A DNA stretch of 64,000 bases from Microbacterium helvum. Its GTDB lineage: Bacteria; Actinomycetota; Actinomycetes; Actinomycetales; Microbacteriaceae. Position numbers and translations under genes: made by a program. Below, one piece after another: positions 6,269-18,224 of this stretch; the stretch's first letter is position 1, and each line of letters opens with the position of its first letter. The notes beneath the pieces were generated by a model. It was not told where the DNA came from, searched no databases, and worked only from the letters and a program-made list of their open reading frames with translations. Where the stretch lies: the NCBI RefSeq assembly GCF_014779795.1, contig NZ_JACXZS010000004.1:1-64000 (forward strand), in the 5' to 3' direction.

Positions 6269-7542
6269 GAGAAGACTCCCGTCACGAAGGCGAGGATGAG
6301 GACGCCCACCAGGGCGAGGGCGAGCACGCCCGCAGTCACGGCGAGCGACATCATGAGCTTGCCGCCCTTCTCGGGCGCCGGCGGCTTGATGACCTCGCCG
6401 GGCATCTTGACAGTGCTCACCGCGGCGCTGGCGGCGATCGGTGTGGGCGACGAGTGGACCGGAAGCTCGCCGTCGACCAGCGTCGCGTCGATCTCCTTGC
6501 CGTCCGCGGTGCCCTTCGCGTGGCCGGTGGAACCCAGCCCCTCGGGAAGGTTGAACGTGCCGGTCACGATGACTTCGCCGGTCGCGGTGACCGGGGCGAC
6601 CAGCGGTGACACCTCGGGCGCCTGCGCGACGATCAGCGCACTCGGCAGCCCGATCGCGCCGGTGGAACGCGAGAGCAGCTGATCGAACGACGGCGGGAAC
6701 TCCGCCGCGGGCTCGCGCTCGGGCTCGGGAGCCGGTTCAGGGACCGCGTGGGCATCGGCCTCGAGCAGGCCGGCGCCCAGCAGAGGGCTCACGACGGCCT
6801 TGGACTCCTCGGCGATCGGGCTCTCGACGCCGGCGAGCGCCTGGTCGAAGGAATCCACAGCGGCATCGTCGGCGAGCGGCTGGATCCACGAGACCTGCGG
6901 AGCGCTCGGGGCCGCGGCGACGGGGGCGGGTGCGGGTGCGGCTGCGGGAGCTGCGGCCGCGGGAGCGACAGAGGCAGCATCCTTCGCCTCGGTGTCGCGC
7001 GGCAGACCGAACAGCGCATGCATCCCGCTGTCCGTGCTGACCTCTTCGGAGTCGTCGGACTCGACGAACAGGGAGGGCGTCGGCGTCGCGGCGGAGACAG
7101 GTGCCGGCTCCGCGAACTGCGGCTGGTCCGTCGGCGGTGCGGGGGACGGCGAGAAGGCGAACGCGGGTGCGCCGGTCGCCGCGGCGTGCGCGGCGATGAC
7201 CTCGGGGGTGATGACCGGCACCGAGGCGGTCCGGATGCGTTCCTGCTGGCGGGCCTGACGACGCGTGAGCGGCGAAACGCCCAGGTCGACGGCGGAGTCG
7301 GCGACGGGTGCCGGGGGCACGACGGCGGGTTCGGCGGGGCGCGGGAACGGCGCAGCGCTGACGGGCACGACGGCGGGGGGCGGCGTCGGCACGGGCGCCG
7401 CCGGGACGGCGGACACAGGAGCCTCAGGCGCCTCGTCGGCGACCGGCGCTTCGGTGATCACGGGAGTCGCACCCGTGTTCCGCAGCTCGCGGATCTGCTT
7501 GCGGGTGAGGGCGGGCGATGCCGGTTGCTCGGGTGTACTCAT
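6265..7542 (-). CDS. Ala/Pro-rich protein with a C-terminal membrane anchor
   Basis: 425 residues. The ATG at 7542 is preceded by GGAGCAAGGA. Two short basic motifs appear near the start, [13 protein letters not shown] (about 12-24) and [13 protein letters not shown] (about 97-109), then a long low-complexity Ala/Pro/Val/Glu region, and one hydrophobic helix near the end ([25 protein letters not shown]) with only four residues after it. The topology suggests a large cytoplasmic disordered domain held at the membrane. It overlaps nadD and rsfS by 4 bases each. Function is unknown. Confidence 0.85.
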   Translation of the reverse strand: MSTPEQPASPALTRKQIRELRNTGATPVITEAPVADEAPEAPVSAVPAAPVPTPPPAVVPVSAAPFPRPAEPAVVPPAPVADSAVDLGVSPLTRRQARQQERIRTASVPVITPEVIAAHAAATGAPAFAFSPSPAPPTDQPQFAEPAPVSAATPTPSLFVESDDSEEVSTDSGMHALFGLPRDTEAKDAASVAPAAAAPAAAPAPAPVAAAPSAPQVSWIQPLADDAAVDSFDQALAGVESPIAEESKAVVSPLLGAGLLEADAHAVPEPAPEPEREPAAEFPPSFDQLLSRSTGAIGLPSALIVAQAPEVSPLVAPVTATGEVIVTGTFNLPEGLGSTGHAKGTADGKEIDATLVDGELPVHSSPTPIAASAAVSTVKMPGEVIKPPAPEKGGKLMMSLAVTAGVLALALVGVLILAFVTGVFS

Positions 7543-8135
7543 TCCTTGCTCCGGTAGAGATGATGCTTCGCAATGTATTGGACGACCCCGTCGGGCACGA
7601 GGTACCACACCGGGTGTCCTCGCTGGACCCGGTCGCGGCAGTCCGTCGACGAGATGGCGAGGGCGGGGATCTCGAGCTGACTGACGTCGTCGCTGGGCAG
7701 GCCGTCCGTGCTCAGCACGTGTCCGGGGCGAGACACAGCGACGAAGTGGGCGAGGTCCCACAACTCATCATGGTCTCTCCAACTGAGAATTTGCGCTATG
7801 GCATCTGCCCCAGTGATGAAGAAGAGCTCCGCGTCTGGGCGCTGGGCCTTCAGATCGCGGAGCGTGTCGATGGTGTAGGTGGGGCCGTCGCGGTCGATGT
7901 CGACGCGGCTGACCGTGAAGCGAGGATTGGATGCCGTCGCGATGACGGTCATGAGATACCGGTGCTCGCTGGGCGAGACGTCCGCCTTCTGCCACGGTTC
8001 GCCCGTGGGAACGAAGACGACCTCATCGAGGTCGAACCACTGGGCGACCTCGCTCGCGGCGACGAGGTGACCGTGGTGGATGGGGTCGAACGTCCCACCC
8101 ATGACCCCGATCCTCGAGGCCCCGGTACCGACCAT
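7539..8135 (-). CDS. nadD: Nicotinate-nucleotide adenylyltransferase
   Basis: 198 residues. [15 protein letters not shown] near the N-terminus is the nucleotidyltransferase GxFDPxHxGH signature, and [10 protein letters not shown] near the C-terminus is the ISSTxxR motif. It joins nicotinate mononucleotide to AMP to give deamido-NAD in NAD synthesis. The frame is open further upstream but that region is antisense-like; the ATG at 8135 gives the family's normal length. It ends in an ATGA overlap with the Ala/Pro-rich membrane-protein gene. Confidence 0.96.
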   Translation of the reverse strand: MVGTGASRIGVMGGTFDPIHHGHLVAASEVAQWFDLDEVVFVPTGEPWQKADVSPSEHRYLMTVIATASNPRFTVSRVDIDRDGPTYTIDTLRDLKAQRPDAELFFITGADAIAQILSWRDHDELWDLAHFVAVSRPGHVLSTDGLPSDDVSQLEIPALAISSTDCRDRVQRGHPVWYLVPDGVVQYIAKHHLYRSKE

Positions 8136-8146
8136 GCGGTGCTGCC

Positions 8147-8371
8147 TCAGTGGCCGTGCCCCGCTCGCTGCACGTCGTTCGCGTGGGCCTTGGCGTACGC
8201 CTCCGCCTTGTGCGCGTGGCGGTTGGCCACGTTGCGGTACGACAGCGTCACCAGAGCCAGCGCGGCGAACACGAGGATCGCCACGATGCCGTAGCCGACG
8301 GTCTCGAGGGCGACGTTGCCGGTGTGCTCCGCCTCTTCGGCGGCGATGGCGATGATCGTGGCGAGTGTCAT
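8147..8371 (-). CDS. Small single-pass membrane protein
   Basis: 74 residues: a short N-terminal part, a hydrophobic segment [20 protein letters not shown] (about 24-43), then a cytoplasmic-looking His/Ala-rich tail ending RAGHGH. GGAG lies upstream of the ATG. It sits 11 bases before nadD and after proA, and probably starts the nadD-rsfS transcript. Function is unknown. Confidence 0.75.
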   Translation of the reverse strand: MTLATIIAIAAEEAEHTGNVALETVGYGIVAILVFAALALVTLSYRNVANRHAHKAEAYAKAHANDVQRAGHGH

Positions 8372-8416
8372 TCGGGCTCCGTTTCGGGTTCGCCCTCAAG
8401 GGCGCGGGACTGATCC

Positions 8417-8422
8417 AGTGTA
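8417..8422 (-). promoter_or_regulatory. Candidate -10 box for the small membrane protein-nadD-rsfS operon
   Basis: TACACT on the minus strand just after the proA stop, about 45 bases before the ATG at 8371. Confidence 0.4.
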
Positions 8423-8427
8423 TTCCG

Positions 8428-9687
8428 TCAGGCGCGGACTTGTCCGGCGCCGCGCGCCAGCCACTTCGAGCTGGTCAGCTCGGCGAGCCCCATCGGTCCC
8501 CGCGCATGCAGCTTCTGCGTCGAGATGCCCACCTCGGCGCCGAAGCCGAACTCGCCGCCGTCGGTGAACCGCGTCGACGTGTTTGCCATCACCACGGCTG
8601 AATCGACCTCGGCGAGGAAGCGGGCCTCGTTGGCGGCATCCTTCGTCACGATCGATTCGGTGTGGTGCGTGGAGTAGCGACGGATGTGCTCGAGGGCCTC
8701 GTCGAGATCGTCCACGACGCGCATAGCGAGGTCGAGGCTGAGATACTCGGTCGCCCAGTCCTCGTCGGTGGCCGGCGTGACGTCGGCGGCGAGCTCGGCG
8801 ACGGTGGGGTCGCCGTGCACGGTCACTCCGCTGCGCTGCAGGGCTTCGACCACCGGGCCGACGAGTCGCGCGGCGGCGTCGCGGTGCACGAGCACCGTCT
8901 CCACGGCATTGCATACGCTGGGGCGCTGCGTCTTGGCGTTCACCACGATGTCGCGGGCCCAGTCCAGCGGCGCGCTCTCATCGAGCACGATGTGGACGAC
9001 GCCCGCGCCGGTCTCGATCACGGGCACCGACGACTCGGTGACGACGGTCTCGATCAGCTGAGCGCTGCCACGCGGCACGAGCACGTCGACGATGCCGCGA
9101 GCGTGCATGAGCTCGCGCGCACCTTCGCGGCCGAACTCGTCGACGGTCTGGATGGCCTCAGGGTCGTGCCCGAGGTCGGCCAGCGCGCCGCGCATCGCGC
9201 GCACCAGTGCGGCGTTGGTCAGCTCGGCGGCCGTGCCGCCTCGCAGCACGACGGCGTTCCCCGAGCGCAGCGCGAGCGCGGCGATGTCGACCGTGACATT
9301 CGGGCGTGCCTCGTAGATCGATCCCACCACGCCGAAGGGGACGGCCACCTTGGTCAGAGACACGCCGTTTGCGAGCGTGCGCTCGTCGAGGACGCGTCCG
9401 ACCGGGTCGGGGAGTGCGGCGATGTCACGCACAGCGGCCGCCAATGCTGCGACACGCGGCTCGTCGAGTCGCAGCCGGTCCTGCAGCGCCGTGGACAGAC
9501 CGTTCTCGGTGCCGCGCCGCAGGTCCTCGAGGTTCGCCGCCACGATGTCTGACGACGCCGCTTCGATCGCCTCCGCGATCGCGAGCAGTGCATCGCGCTT
9601 CGCGTCGTCGGCGAGCAGTCCGATGCTGCGCGCGGCGTCCTTGGCGAGGAGCATCCGTTCCCGGGCCGTGGTGGCGGTGGTGGTCAT
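8428..9687 (-). CDS. proA: Glutamate-5-semialdehyde dehydrogenase (gamma-glutamyl phosphate reductase)
   Basis: 419 residues, normal for ProA. The aldehyde dehydrogenase fold is recognised by [33 protein letters not shown] and the catalytic Cys in [14 protein letters not shown]. The C-terminal block [22 protein letters not shown] is typical. It reduces glutamyl-5-phosphate to the semialdehyde in proline synthesis, following ProB encoded 30 bases upstream. A TAAACT box 6 bases before the ATG suggests an additional leaderless transcript. Confidence 0.97.
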   Translation of the reverse strand: MTTTATTARERMLLAKDAARSIGLLADDAKRDALLAIAEAIEAASSDIVAANLEDLRRGTENGLSTALQDRLRLDEPRVAALAAAVRDIAALPDPVGRVLDERTLANGVSLTKVAVPFGVVGSIYEARPNVTVDIAALALRSGNAVVLRGGTAAELTNAALVRAMRGALADLGHDPEAIQTVDEFGREGARELMHARGIVDVLVPRGSAQLIETVVTESSVPVIETGAGVVHIVLDESAPLDWARDIVVNAKTQRPSVCNAVETVLVHRDAAARLVGPVVEALQRSGVTVHGDPTVAELAADVTPATDEDWATEYLSLDLAMRVVDDLDEALEHIRRYSTHHTESIVTKDAANEARFLAEVDSAVVMANTSTRFTDGGEFGFGAEVGISTQKLHARGPMGLAELTSSKWLARGAGQVRA

Positions 9688-9693
9688 CCGTCC

Positions 9694-9699
9694 AGTTTA
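9694..9699 (-). promoter_or_regulatory. Candidate -10 for a leaderless proA transcript
   Basis: TAAACT six bases upstream of the proA ATG, in the 30-base proB-proA gap. At this spacing transcription would begin at or next to the start codon. Confidence 0.45.
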
Positions 9700-9717
9700 G
9701 GGCGACCGAACCTCTTG

Positions 9718-12146
<2,429 letters not shown>

Positions 12147-12404
12147 TTACTCCGCCGCCGCCACGATGTTGACGACCTTGCGGCCGCCCTTGTGGCCGAA
12201 CTCGACCGAGCCCGCGGCCAGCGCGAACAGGGTGTCGTCGCCACCGCGGCCGACGTTGGCGCCGGGGTGGAAGTGGGTGCCACGCTGGCGGACGAGGATC
12301 TCGCCGGCGTTGACGGCCTGGCCGCCGAAGCGCTTCACGCCGAGGCGCTGAGCGTTGGAGTCACGACCGTTGCGGGTGGAGCTTGCGCCCTTTTTGTGTG
12401 CCAT
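12147..12404 (-). CDS. rpmA: 50S ribosomal protein L27
   Basis: 85 residues starting [20 protein letters not shown], the standard L27 N-terminus, with [12 protein letters not shown] and the [12 protein letters not shown] block. L27 reaches into the peptidyl-transferase centre. It follows rplU by 18 bases in a two-gene transcript. Confidence 0.98.
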   Translation of the reverse strand: MAHKKGASSTRNGRDSNAQRLGVKRFGGQAVNAGEILVRQRGTHFHPGANVGRGGDDTLFALAAGSVEFGHKGGRKVVNIVAAAE

Positions 12405-12422
12405 CTCTGCGTCTCCTGTGGC

Positions 12423-12731
12423 TTACTTGATGCCGGTGACCTTGACGCGCGTGAGGTCCTGACGGTGCCCCTGGCGCTTCTTGTAGCCGGTCTTGTTCTT
12501 GAACTTCTGGATCACGATCTTCGGACCGCGCTCTTCACCGAGCACCTCGGCGGTCACGGTGACCTTCGCGAGCTTCTCGGCATCGGTCGTCACGGCGTCG
12601 CCGTCGACGAAGAGCACCGCGGGGAGCTCGATCTTGTCGCCGACCTTCGCGGCCTGGCGGTCGAGAACGACGATCGTGCCGACCTCGACCTTCTCCTGCC
12701 GGCCGCCGGCGCGCACAACTGCGTAAACCAC
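12423..12731 (-). CDS. rplU: 50S ribosomal protein L21
   Basis: 102 residues; [17 protein letters not shown] at the N-terminus and the [20 protein letters not shown] ending are diagnostic. It starts with GTG (12731). L21 binds 23S rRNA in the large subunit. The first gene of rplU-rpmA, with a 5'-terminal hairpin in its leader that may provide feedback control. Confidence 0.97.
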   Translation of the reverse strand: MVYAVVRAGGRQEKVEVGTIVVLDRQAAKVGDKIELPAVLFVDGDAVTTDAEKLAKVTVTAEVLGEERGPKIVIQKFKNKTGYKKRQGHRQDLTRVKVTGIK

Positions 12732-12785
12732 TTCACACCTGTTTCTTCTGGGAGCACGCGCACGCGCTCAGGACGTCAACAAAGA

Positions 12786-12824
12786 CTTGGTGCGGATATC
12801 TCGACGCACCAAGGGTCTACTTTA
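12786..12824 (-). promoter_or_regulatory. rplU promoter box and 5'-terminal leader hairpin (possible L21 leader)
   Basis: A TAAAGT -10 box (12819-12824) is followed at the predicted transcript start by a perfect 8-bp hairpin CTTGGTGC / GCACCAAG (12786-12793, 12806-12813) with a 12-base loop. Ribosomal-protein leaders often fold into a binding site for the encoded protein; that function here is inferred. Confidence 0.45.
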
Positions 12825-12897
12825 CCAGATGCCCGAAGGCTCCGCGAAAGCATGCGGCCCCGTGTCGCTGTATCACTGCGTCGCCGCATCCCATGAA

Positions 12898-12903
12898 TAG
12901 TAT
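12898..12903 (+). promoter_or_regulatory. -10 box for a leaderless DUF4031 transcript
   Basis: TAGTAT six bases before the GTG at 12910; there is no ribosome binding site in the gap. Confidence 0.5.
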
Positions 12904-12909
12904 CTGGAC

Positions 12910-13176
12910 GTGACGATCCTGATCGACGACCCCCGCTGGCCCGCGCACGGCCGGCTGTGGGCGCACCTCGTCAGCGACGCGTCGATCACCGAGCTGCATG
13001 AGTTCGCGGCGGCGAACGGGATCCCCGCGCGGGGTTTCGACCTCGACCACTACGACGTCCCCGAAGAGGCGCACGCCCGGCTGATCGCCGCGGGAGCGGT
13101 GCACGTGGACGGGCACGAGCTGGTGCGCCGGCTCATCGCCTCAGGACTGCGGGTGCGCGCCCGGGACCGGCGCTGA
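12910..13176 (+). CDS. DUF4031 domain-containing protein
   Basis: 88 residues, essentially only the DUF4031 domain: TILIDDPRWPAHGRLWAHLVSD, then GIPARGFDLDHYDVPEE and a C-terminal basic end. The family is small and of unknown biochemical role. It begins with GTG and lacks a ribosome binding site, consistent with leaderless translation. It stands alone between minus-strand neighbours. Confidence 0.88.
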   Translation: MTILIDDPRWPAHGRLWAHLVSDASITELHEFAAANGIPARGFDLDHYDVPEEAHARLIAAGAVHVDGHELVRRLIASGLRVRARDRR

Positions 13177-13183
13177 CCCCGGC

Positions 13184-14272
13184 TCACGCGGCCGCGGACA
13201 TCTCCAGCACCTCGGCCGCGCGTGCCGGACCGTCCAGGGTGCGCACGGCATGCCCCAGCCTCTCCGCCCGCTCGTGCACGGCGCGATCGGCGAGCAGTGC
13301 CAGGATCGCCGACCGGATCGCGTCGGGCTCCGAGCGCCGGGACATCGTCGCGCCGACCCCTGCGCGCGCGATCGCGCGCCCGACGCGGGGCTGGTCGGAC
13401 GCACCGTCCAGCGGCAGCGTCAGCACCGGGACCCCGTGCGCGAGCGCGGCGAGCGTCGTGCCGTGCCCGCCGTGGCCGACGACGAGCGAGGCGGACGGGA
13501 ACAGCTCGTGGTGCGGCATCCACTTCCTCACCTCGATGTCGTGCGGAATGCGCAGCTCGTCGGGCGAGACGGCCGGACCGAGCGTGGCGACGACATGGGC
13601 GTCCAGCCCGTCGGCCGCGTCGAGGACCCGCTGCCACGTCACCACGAGATCGGGGAAGCGGAACGTGCTCAGGCTGAGCACCACCGTCGGCTCGGTGGGG
13701 TTCGCGGCCACCGCGGCAGACATCGACCCGGCATAGACGACGGTCCCCGGGTGCGCCGACAGCGCCGGCTGCGGGGCGAAGGGGGCGACCAGAGCCGGGA
13801 CGGAGGCCACCACGATCGGCATCGCGTGCGCCCGCGCCGCGCCGACCTTCACACCGCGGGTCCAGCCGATCGCCGCCAGTGCGCGCATGCCCGACGCGAG
13901 GAAGTCGTGCAGCGTGTGCTCCAGGACCGCGTAGCGGCGGCCCATCCGGTCCAGCGCGTCGAGCACACTCACCAGCAGGCAGTCCACGACCACGACGTCG
14001 GCCGGGTGCTCGACCAGCAGAGCGAGGGTGTCTTCGGCCATGCCGCGGTCGAAGACGAGGCGCAGCAGGCCCCGCGGACCCGAGTCGAGAACGAACCCCG
14101 GCGCGCTGGCGTACGCCGTGAAGTCCAGCCCTGCGCCGCGGTAGGCGTCGGCCTGCGAGTCGTGACCGAGCACGCGAACCTCGTGGCCGCGCCGCAGGAG
14201 GGCGCGCGCGATCGCGATGGTCGGCATGCGGTTGCCGCCGCCATCCCACGTCACGAACACATAGCGCGCCAC
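13184..14272 (-). CDS. Glycosyltransferase, GT1/MGT-like
   Basis: 362 residues from the GTG at 14272 (GGGGAGG upstream). The N-terminal half has the VFVTWDGGGNRMPTIAIARALLRRGHEVRVLG opening of GT-B enzymes; the C-terminal nucleotide-sugar site is VVGHGGHGTTLAALAHGVPVLTLPLDGASDQP, matching the HGGxGT-PLxxDQ pattern of UDP-sugar transferases acting on lipids or natural products. The frame continues upstream to 14938 but only as an antisense shadow of the RNase E gene. The acceptor is unknown, and it is not in a biosynthetic cluster. Confidence 0.88.
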   Translation of the reverse strand: MARYVFVTWDGGGNRMPTIAIARALLRRGHEVRVLGHDSQADAYRGAGLDFTAYASAPGFVLDSGPRGLLRLVFDRGMAEDTLALLVEHPADVVVVDCLLVSVLDALDRMGRRYAVLEHTLHDFLASGMRALAAIGWTRGVKVGAARAHAMPIVVASVPALVAPFAPQPALSAHPGTVVYAGSMSAAVAANPTEPTVVLSLSTFRFPDLVVTWQRVLDAADGLDAHVVATLGPAVSPDELRIPHDIEVRKWMPHHELFPSASLVVGHGGHGTTLAALAHGVPVLTLPLDGASDQPRVGRAIARAGVGATMSRRSEPDAIRSAILALLADRAVHERAERLGHAVRTLDGPARAAEVLEMSAAA

Positions 14273-14340
14273 GGCGCCTCCCCAGGTCCCCGTCGCCAAG
14301 ATTAGCGACCGGGAACCCGAGGCGACAATGCTCTGTGCGA

Positions 14341-16770
14341 TCAGTCCTCGGCGGGAGTGTGCGGCACCGGCGTGCCGGTGAGCGCCGCCGTCGTCACGCG
14401 ACGACGCGAGCGACCCTGACCGGGCGCCTTCGGCTCGGGCAGAGCGTTGAGCACCGAGTCCAGGAGCATGTCCTTCTCGGTCTTCGACTCCTTCTTCGCC
14501 GCGGGCTGCTTCGCACCGGAGTCCGAGCGCTTCTTGCGCTGCTTCTTCGGCCGCTCGACAGGGACCTCCTCCACCGCCGCGGCAGCCGGCGCCTCGTCGG
14601 TGTGATGGATGGTGGATGCCGCGATCTGGGCGAGGGCGGACTTCATGCCCTCGGTGATGACATGAGTGCCTGTCGAGCCGTTCGAGGCCGGCGGCGTGCT
14701 GCTGCCGCTCCCGCCGCGCGAGCGGCGTCCGCCGCCGGACGGCGCGGCGCCTGCGCCGGGCGCACGGTGCTTGACGACCGGGTCGTGGTGGACGATGAGG
14801 CCACGGCCCGCGCACACCTCGCACGGCTCGCTGAAGGTCTCGAGCAGGCCGAGACCGAGCTTCTTGCGGGTCATCTGCACGAGGCCGAGCGAGGTCACCT
14901 CGGCGACCTGGTGCTTGGTGCGGTCGCGGCTCAGGCACTCGACCAGACGTCGCAGCACGAGGTCGCGGTTGGACTCCAGCACCATGTCGATGAAGTCGAC
15001 GACGATGATGCCGCCGATGTCGCGCAGGCGCAGCTGCCGCACGATCTCTTCGGCCGCCTCGAGGTTGTTCTTGGTGACGGTCTCTTCGAGGTTGCCGCCG
15101 GAGCCCACGAACTTGCCGGTGTTGACGTCGACGACGGTCATCGCCTCGGTGCGATCGATGACGAGCGACCCGCCCGACGGCAGCCAGACCTTGCGGTCCA
15201 GCGCCTTCTCGATCTGCTCGGTGACACGGAACTCGTCGAACGGGTCATGGTCGCCCTCGAAGCGCTCGACGCGCTCCAGCAGGTCGGGAGCCACGGACTC
15301 CAGGTACTTCGTGATCGTGTGGTGCGCGTCCTCGCCCTGGATCAGCATCTTCGAGAAGTCCTCGTTGAAGACGTCGCGGACGATCTTCACGAGCAGGTCG
15401 GGCTCGGAGTGCAGAAGCGCGGGGGCCTGGATCGTCTCGACCTGCTTGGAGATGTGCTCCCACTGGTTGGTGAGGCGCTGCACGTCGCGGGTGAGCTGAT
15501 CCTCGGTGGCGCCCTCGGCGGCGGTGCGCACGATGACGCCCGACGACTCAGGGAGCACCTCCTTGAGGATCTTCTTCAGGCGCGCACGCTCGGTGTCGGG
15601 GAGCTTGCGCGAGATGCCGTTCATGTTGCCGCCCGGCACGTACACGAGGTAGCGGCCCGGGAGCGAGATCTGGCTGGTCAGGCGGGCACCCTTGTGTCCC
15701 ACCGGGTCCTTCGTGACCTGCACGAGAACGCGGTCGCCGGTCTTGAGCGCGAGCTCGATGCGACGCGGCTGGTTGCCCGTCTCGACGGCATCCCAATCCA
15801 CTTCACCCGAGTACAGCACCGCGTTGCGGCCTCGGCCGATGTCGACGAACGCCGCCTCCATGCTCGGCAGGACGTTCTGCACGCGGCCGAGGTACACGTT
15901 GCCGATGAGCGACGCGTCCTGGTTGCGGGCGACGTAGTGCTCGACCAGCACGTTGTCTTCGAGCACGGCGATCTGGATGCGGCCGTTGCGCGAACGGACG
16001 ATCATGTCGCGGTCGACGGCCTCTCGGCGCGCGAGGAACTCGGCCTCGGTCACGACGGCGCGGCGGCGGCCAGCCTCGCGACCGTCGCGGCGGCGCTGCT
16101 TCTTCGCCTCCAGCCGCGTGGAGCCCTTGATGCGCTGCGGCTCGGTGATGAGCTCGACGGCGCGCTGGCGCGGCTGCGACGGCTCGGCGGAGGTGGATGC
16201 CTCGTCACGGCCTTCTCCCCCGCGACGGCGGTTGCGCCGACGCGAGGTGCTCGACGTGGCCGCTTCCGGCTCGGGCTGCGGCTCGCGACCAGGGCGGGCC
16301 GGCAGCAGCGTGATCGCAGGCGCGTAGAAGTGGAGGTCCGTCGACACCGCCGACACGAAGACCTCGGGCAGCAGGCCCAGGCTCACCGCGGTCGCGGGGC
16401 CTTCGGCCTCGGTCGGGGCCGCGTCGGTCGGAGCGGCGTCGGCCTCGATCGACGCAGAGTCGGCCGCGGCGTCGCCTTCGGGCGCGGCCGCCGCCTCGGG
16501 CGCGTCGTCCGCGGCGGCGGGCGCGTCGTCCGCGGCTTCGGGCGCGTCAGGCCCGGCCTCGGGCGCGACAGGGTCCGGCTCCCCCTCGACGGGTGCCTCT
16601 TCGGCAGACGCCTCCGCGTCTTGCTGCGGTGCGGCATCCACCGCGTCCGTCTCGGCGACCGTCTCATCGGCGGGCGCCGCCTCAGCGGGCGCCTGCGACG
16701 CGGCGTCCGCGTCTAGCGGAGCGTCCGAGTCGGTCTGAGGGGTGAATTCTGCATCGGTTCCATCAGCCAT
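14341..16770 (-). CDS. rne: Ribonuclease E/G
   Basis: About 809 residues. An acidic Ala/Pro/Glu disordered N-terminus (about 1-125) and a basic linker precede the S1 domain (VYLGRVQNVLPSMEAAFVDIG), the RNase core with VVDVNTGKFVG and IVVDFIDM (metal site), and the zinc-link Cys pair CEVCAGRG. A second basic, disordered C-terminus follows. This is the actinobacterial layout, with extensions on both sides of the catalytic core. The start is the ATG at 16770 (AGGAG upstream; an adjoining GTG at 16773 is possible). It cleaves mRNA and processes rRNA/tRNA precursors. Confidence 0.96.
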   Translation of the reverse strand: MADGTDAEFTPQTDSDAPLDADAASQAPAEAAPADETVAETDAVDAAPQQDAEASAEEAPVEGEPDPVAPEAGPDAPEAADDAPAAADDAPEAAAAPEGDAAADSASIEADAAPTDAAPTEAEGPATAVSLGLLPEVFVSAVSTDLHFYAPAITLLPARPGREPQPEPEAATSSTSRRRNRRRGGEGRDEASTSAEPSQPRQRAVELITEPQRIKGSTRLEAKKQRRRDGREAGRRRAVVTEAEFLARREAVDRDMIVRSRNGRIQIAVLEDNVLVEHYVARNQDASLIGNVYLGRVQNVLPSMEAAFVDIGRGRNAVLYSGEVDWDAVETGNQPRRIELALKTGDRVLVQVTKDPVGHKGARLTSQISLPGRYLVYVPGGNMNGISRKLPDTERARLKKILKEVLPESSGVIVRTAAEGATEDQLTRDVQRLTNQWEHISKQVETIQAPALLHSEPDLLVKIVRDVFNEDFSKMLIQGEDAHHTITKYLESVAPDLLERVERFEGDHDPFDEFRVTEQIEKALDRKVWLPSGGSLVIDRTEAMTVVDVNTGKFVGSGGNLEETVTKNNLEAAEEIVRQLRLRDIGGIIVVDFIDMVLESNRDLVLRRLVECLSRDRTKHQVAEVTSLGLVQMTRKKLGLGLLETFSEPCEVCAGRGLIVHHDPVVKHRAPGAGAAPSGGGRRSRGGSGSSTPPASNGSTGTHVITEGMKSALAQIAASTIHHTDEAPAAAAVEEVPVERPKKQRKKRSDSGAKQPAAKKESKTEKDMLLDSVLNALPEPKAPGQGRSRRRVTTAALTGTPVPHTPAED

Positions 16771-16773
16771 CAC

Positions 16774-16989
16774 TGGCGTACTCCTAGCGGGACGACACCG
16801 CGCGTCGCCCGGCGAAATCTCGTGCGGCGCCGCCCGTGCCCTCTGGCGGGGCGGTGCCGCGAACTCACTCGGTCTGCAGCGGAGGTCCGGCGCTAGGCGG
16901 ATGCTCGCGCTGCCAAGGGCATTCGTCGCCCTGAAGTCTTCTGGTGATGATCGGTGCGGCGCGGCCGCTCGTCATCGACGCCTATTATC
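16774..16989 (-). promoter_or_regulatory. rne promoter and long 5' leader
   Basis: The gap 16774-17097 has no gene. A strong -10 box GATAAT lies at 16984-16989 on the minus strand, predicting a leader of about 200 nt. The leader can form a GC-rich hairpin (near 16828-16865). RNase E genes of other bacteria control their own mRNA through a long leader; whether this one does is inference. Confidence 0.5.
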
Positions 16990-17085
16990 GCACTTCCCCC
17001 GGCAGAATGCCCATTCGCGCCGCGCCGCGCATTTCGCAGAGCTTTCCCACGGCGCCCTGCGAAGCGTCCGCCAAGGCGTCGATGC

Positions 17086-17091
17086 CATAAT
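17086..17091 (+). promoter_or_regulatory. -10 box for a leaderless VKOR transcript
   Basis: CATAAT six bases before the ATG at 17098, with no ribosome binding site between. Confidence 0.5.
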
Positions 17092-17097
17092 CCGAGC

Positions 17098-17706
17098 ATG
17101 GTGACTACCCCCGCCGAGCGCCCGGAGGCGCGGACGCCCTACGCTCTCGCCATCGTGCTGATCGTGGGCGGTCTGCTGGGCCTGCTGGCGTCGTTCGCGC
17201 TGACGATGGACGACATCAACCTGCTGAAGAATCCGGACGCGGCGCTCAGCTGCAACGTGAACTCCGTGGTCAACTGCGGCAAGAACATCGACTCATGGCA
17301 GGGCAGCGTCTTCGGCTTCCCCAACCCGATCCTGGGGCTCATGACCTTCCCCGCGCCCGTGGTCGTGGGCTTCGCGCTCATCGCGCGAGCGCGCTTCGCG
17401 GCCTGGTTCTGGTGGATCTTCAACGCGGGCCTGCTGTTCGCGATCTCGTTCGTCTACTGGCTGGCGTTCCAGAGCATCTTCGACATCGGCACGCTGTGCC
17501 CGTGGTGCTCGCTCGTGTACCTCGTGACGATCCCGATGTTCCTCATGGTCACGGTGCGGAACCTCCGCGCGGGTCTCGCCGGCGACGCGCTGCGACGCTT
17601 CGGCGACGCCATCGCGGGCTGGGTGCCGCTCATCGTGATCGCGGGCTACGTGATCATCTTCGGGGCGGCTCAGCTGCACCTCAACATCCTGGCCACGCTG
17701 TTCTGA
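17098..17706 (+). CDS. Vitamin K epoxide reductase family membrane protein
   Basis: 202 residues with about five hydrophobic helices. The loop LSCNVNSVVNCGKNIDSW carries the shuttle cysteines and TLCPWCSLVY the CxxC active site, the VKOR hallmarks; FGFPNPILGL is also typical. Bacterial VKORs reoxidise a DsbA-like partner and pass electrons to quinone, so this protein likely supports disulfide formation outside the cell. No DsbA partner is encoded nearby. Confidence 0.93.
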   Translation: MVTTPAERPEARTPYALAIVLIVGGLLGLLASFALTMDDINLLKNPDAALSCNVNSVVNCGKNIDSWQGSVFGFPNPILGLMTFPAPVVVGFALIARARFAAWFWWIFNAGLLFAISFVYWLAFQSIFDIGTLCPWCSLVYLVTIPMFLMVTVRNLRAGLAGDALRRFGDAIAGWVPLIVIAGYVIIFGAAQLHLNILATLF

Positions 17707-17725
17707 CGCCGGTCGCCGCGATATA

Positions 17726-17769
17726 CGAAGGGGCGGGGCGCATTCTTCCGAATGCGCCCCGCCCCTTCG
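17726..17769. terminator. Bidirectional terminator between VKOR and ndk
   Basis: Perfect 20-bp inverted repeat (CGAAGGGGCGGGGCGCATTC and its complement) with a 4-base TTCC loop, between two convergent genes. Confidence 0.85.
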
Positions 17770-17776
17770 CGCAGGC

Positions 17777-18190
17777 TCAGAACCAGATGTCGAGCTCCCG
17801 CGCGGCCGACTCGGGGCTGTCCGAGCCGTGCACCAGGTTCTGCTGGACCTTCAGTCCCCAGTCGCGACCGAGATCGCCGCGGATCGTCCCCGGTGCTGCC
17901 GTCGTGGGATCGGTGGTGCCCGCGAGCGAGCGGAAGCCCTCGATCACGCGGTTGCCCGCCAGGCGGATCGCGACCGACGGGCCCGACATCATGAACTCGA
18001 GCAGCGGCTCGTAGAACGGCTTGCCTTCGTGCTCGGCGTAGTGACGCTCGAGAGTCTCGCGGTCGGGCTCGACCAGACGGATGTCGACGAGGGAGTACCC
18101 CTTCGCCTCGATGCGGGCGAGGATCGCGCCGGTGAGGCCGCGCGCGACGCCGTCGGGCTTGACGAGGACGAGGGTCTCTTCGGTGGCCAT
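17777..18190 (-). CDS. ndk: Nucleoside diphosphate kinase
   Basis: 137 residues. LVLVKPDGVARGL at the N-terminus and the active-site His 121 in NLVHGSDSPESA are invariant family features. It transfers phosphate from ATP to other nucleoside diphosphates. The ATG at 18190 gives the standard length. It is followed by the strong terminator shared with VKOR, and preceded by the DUF4233 gene. Confidence 0.97.
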   Translation of the reverse strand: MATEETLVLVKPDGVARGLTGAILARIEAKGYSLVDIRLVEPDRETLERHYAEHEGKPFYEPLLEFMMSGPSVAIRLAGNRVIEGFRSLAGTTDPTTAAPGTIRGDLGRDWGLKVQQNLVHGSDSPESAARELDIWF

Positions 18191-18224
18191 GGGAGTCTCC
18201 GTTCGGATCGGACTTCTTCTGGGA

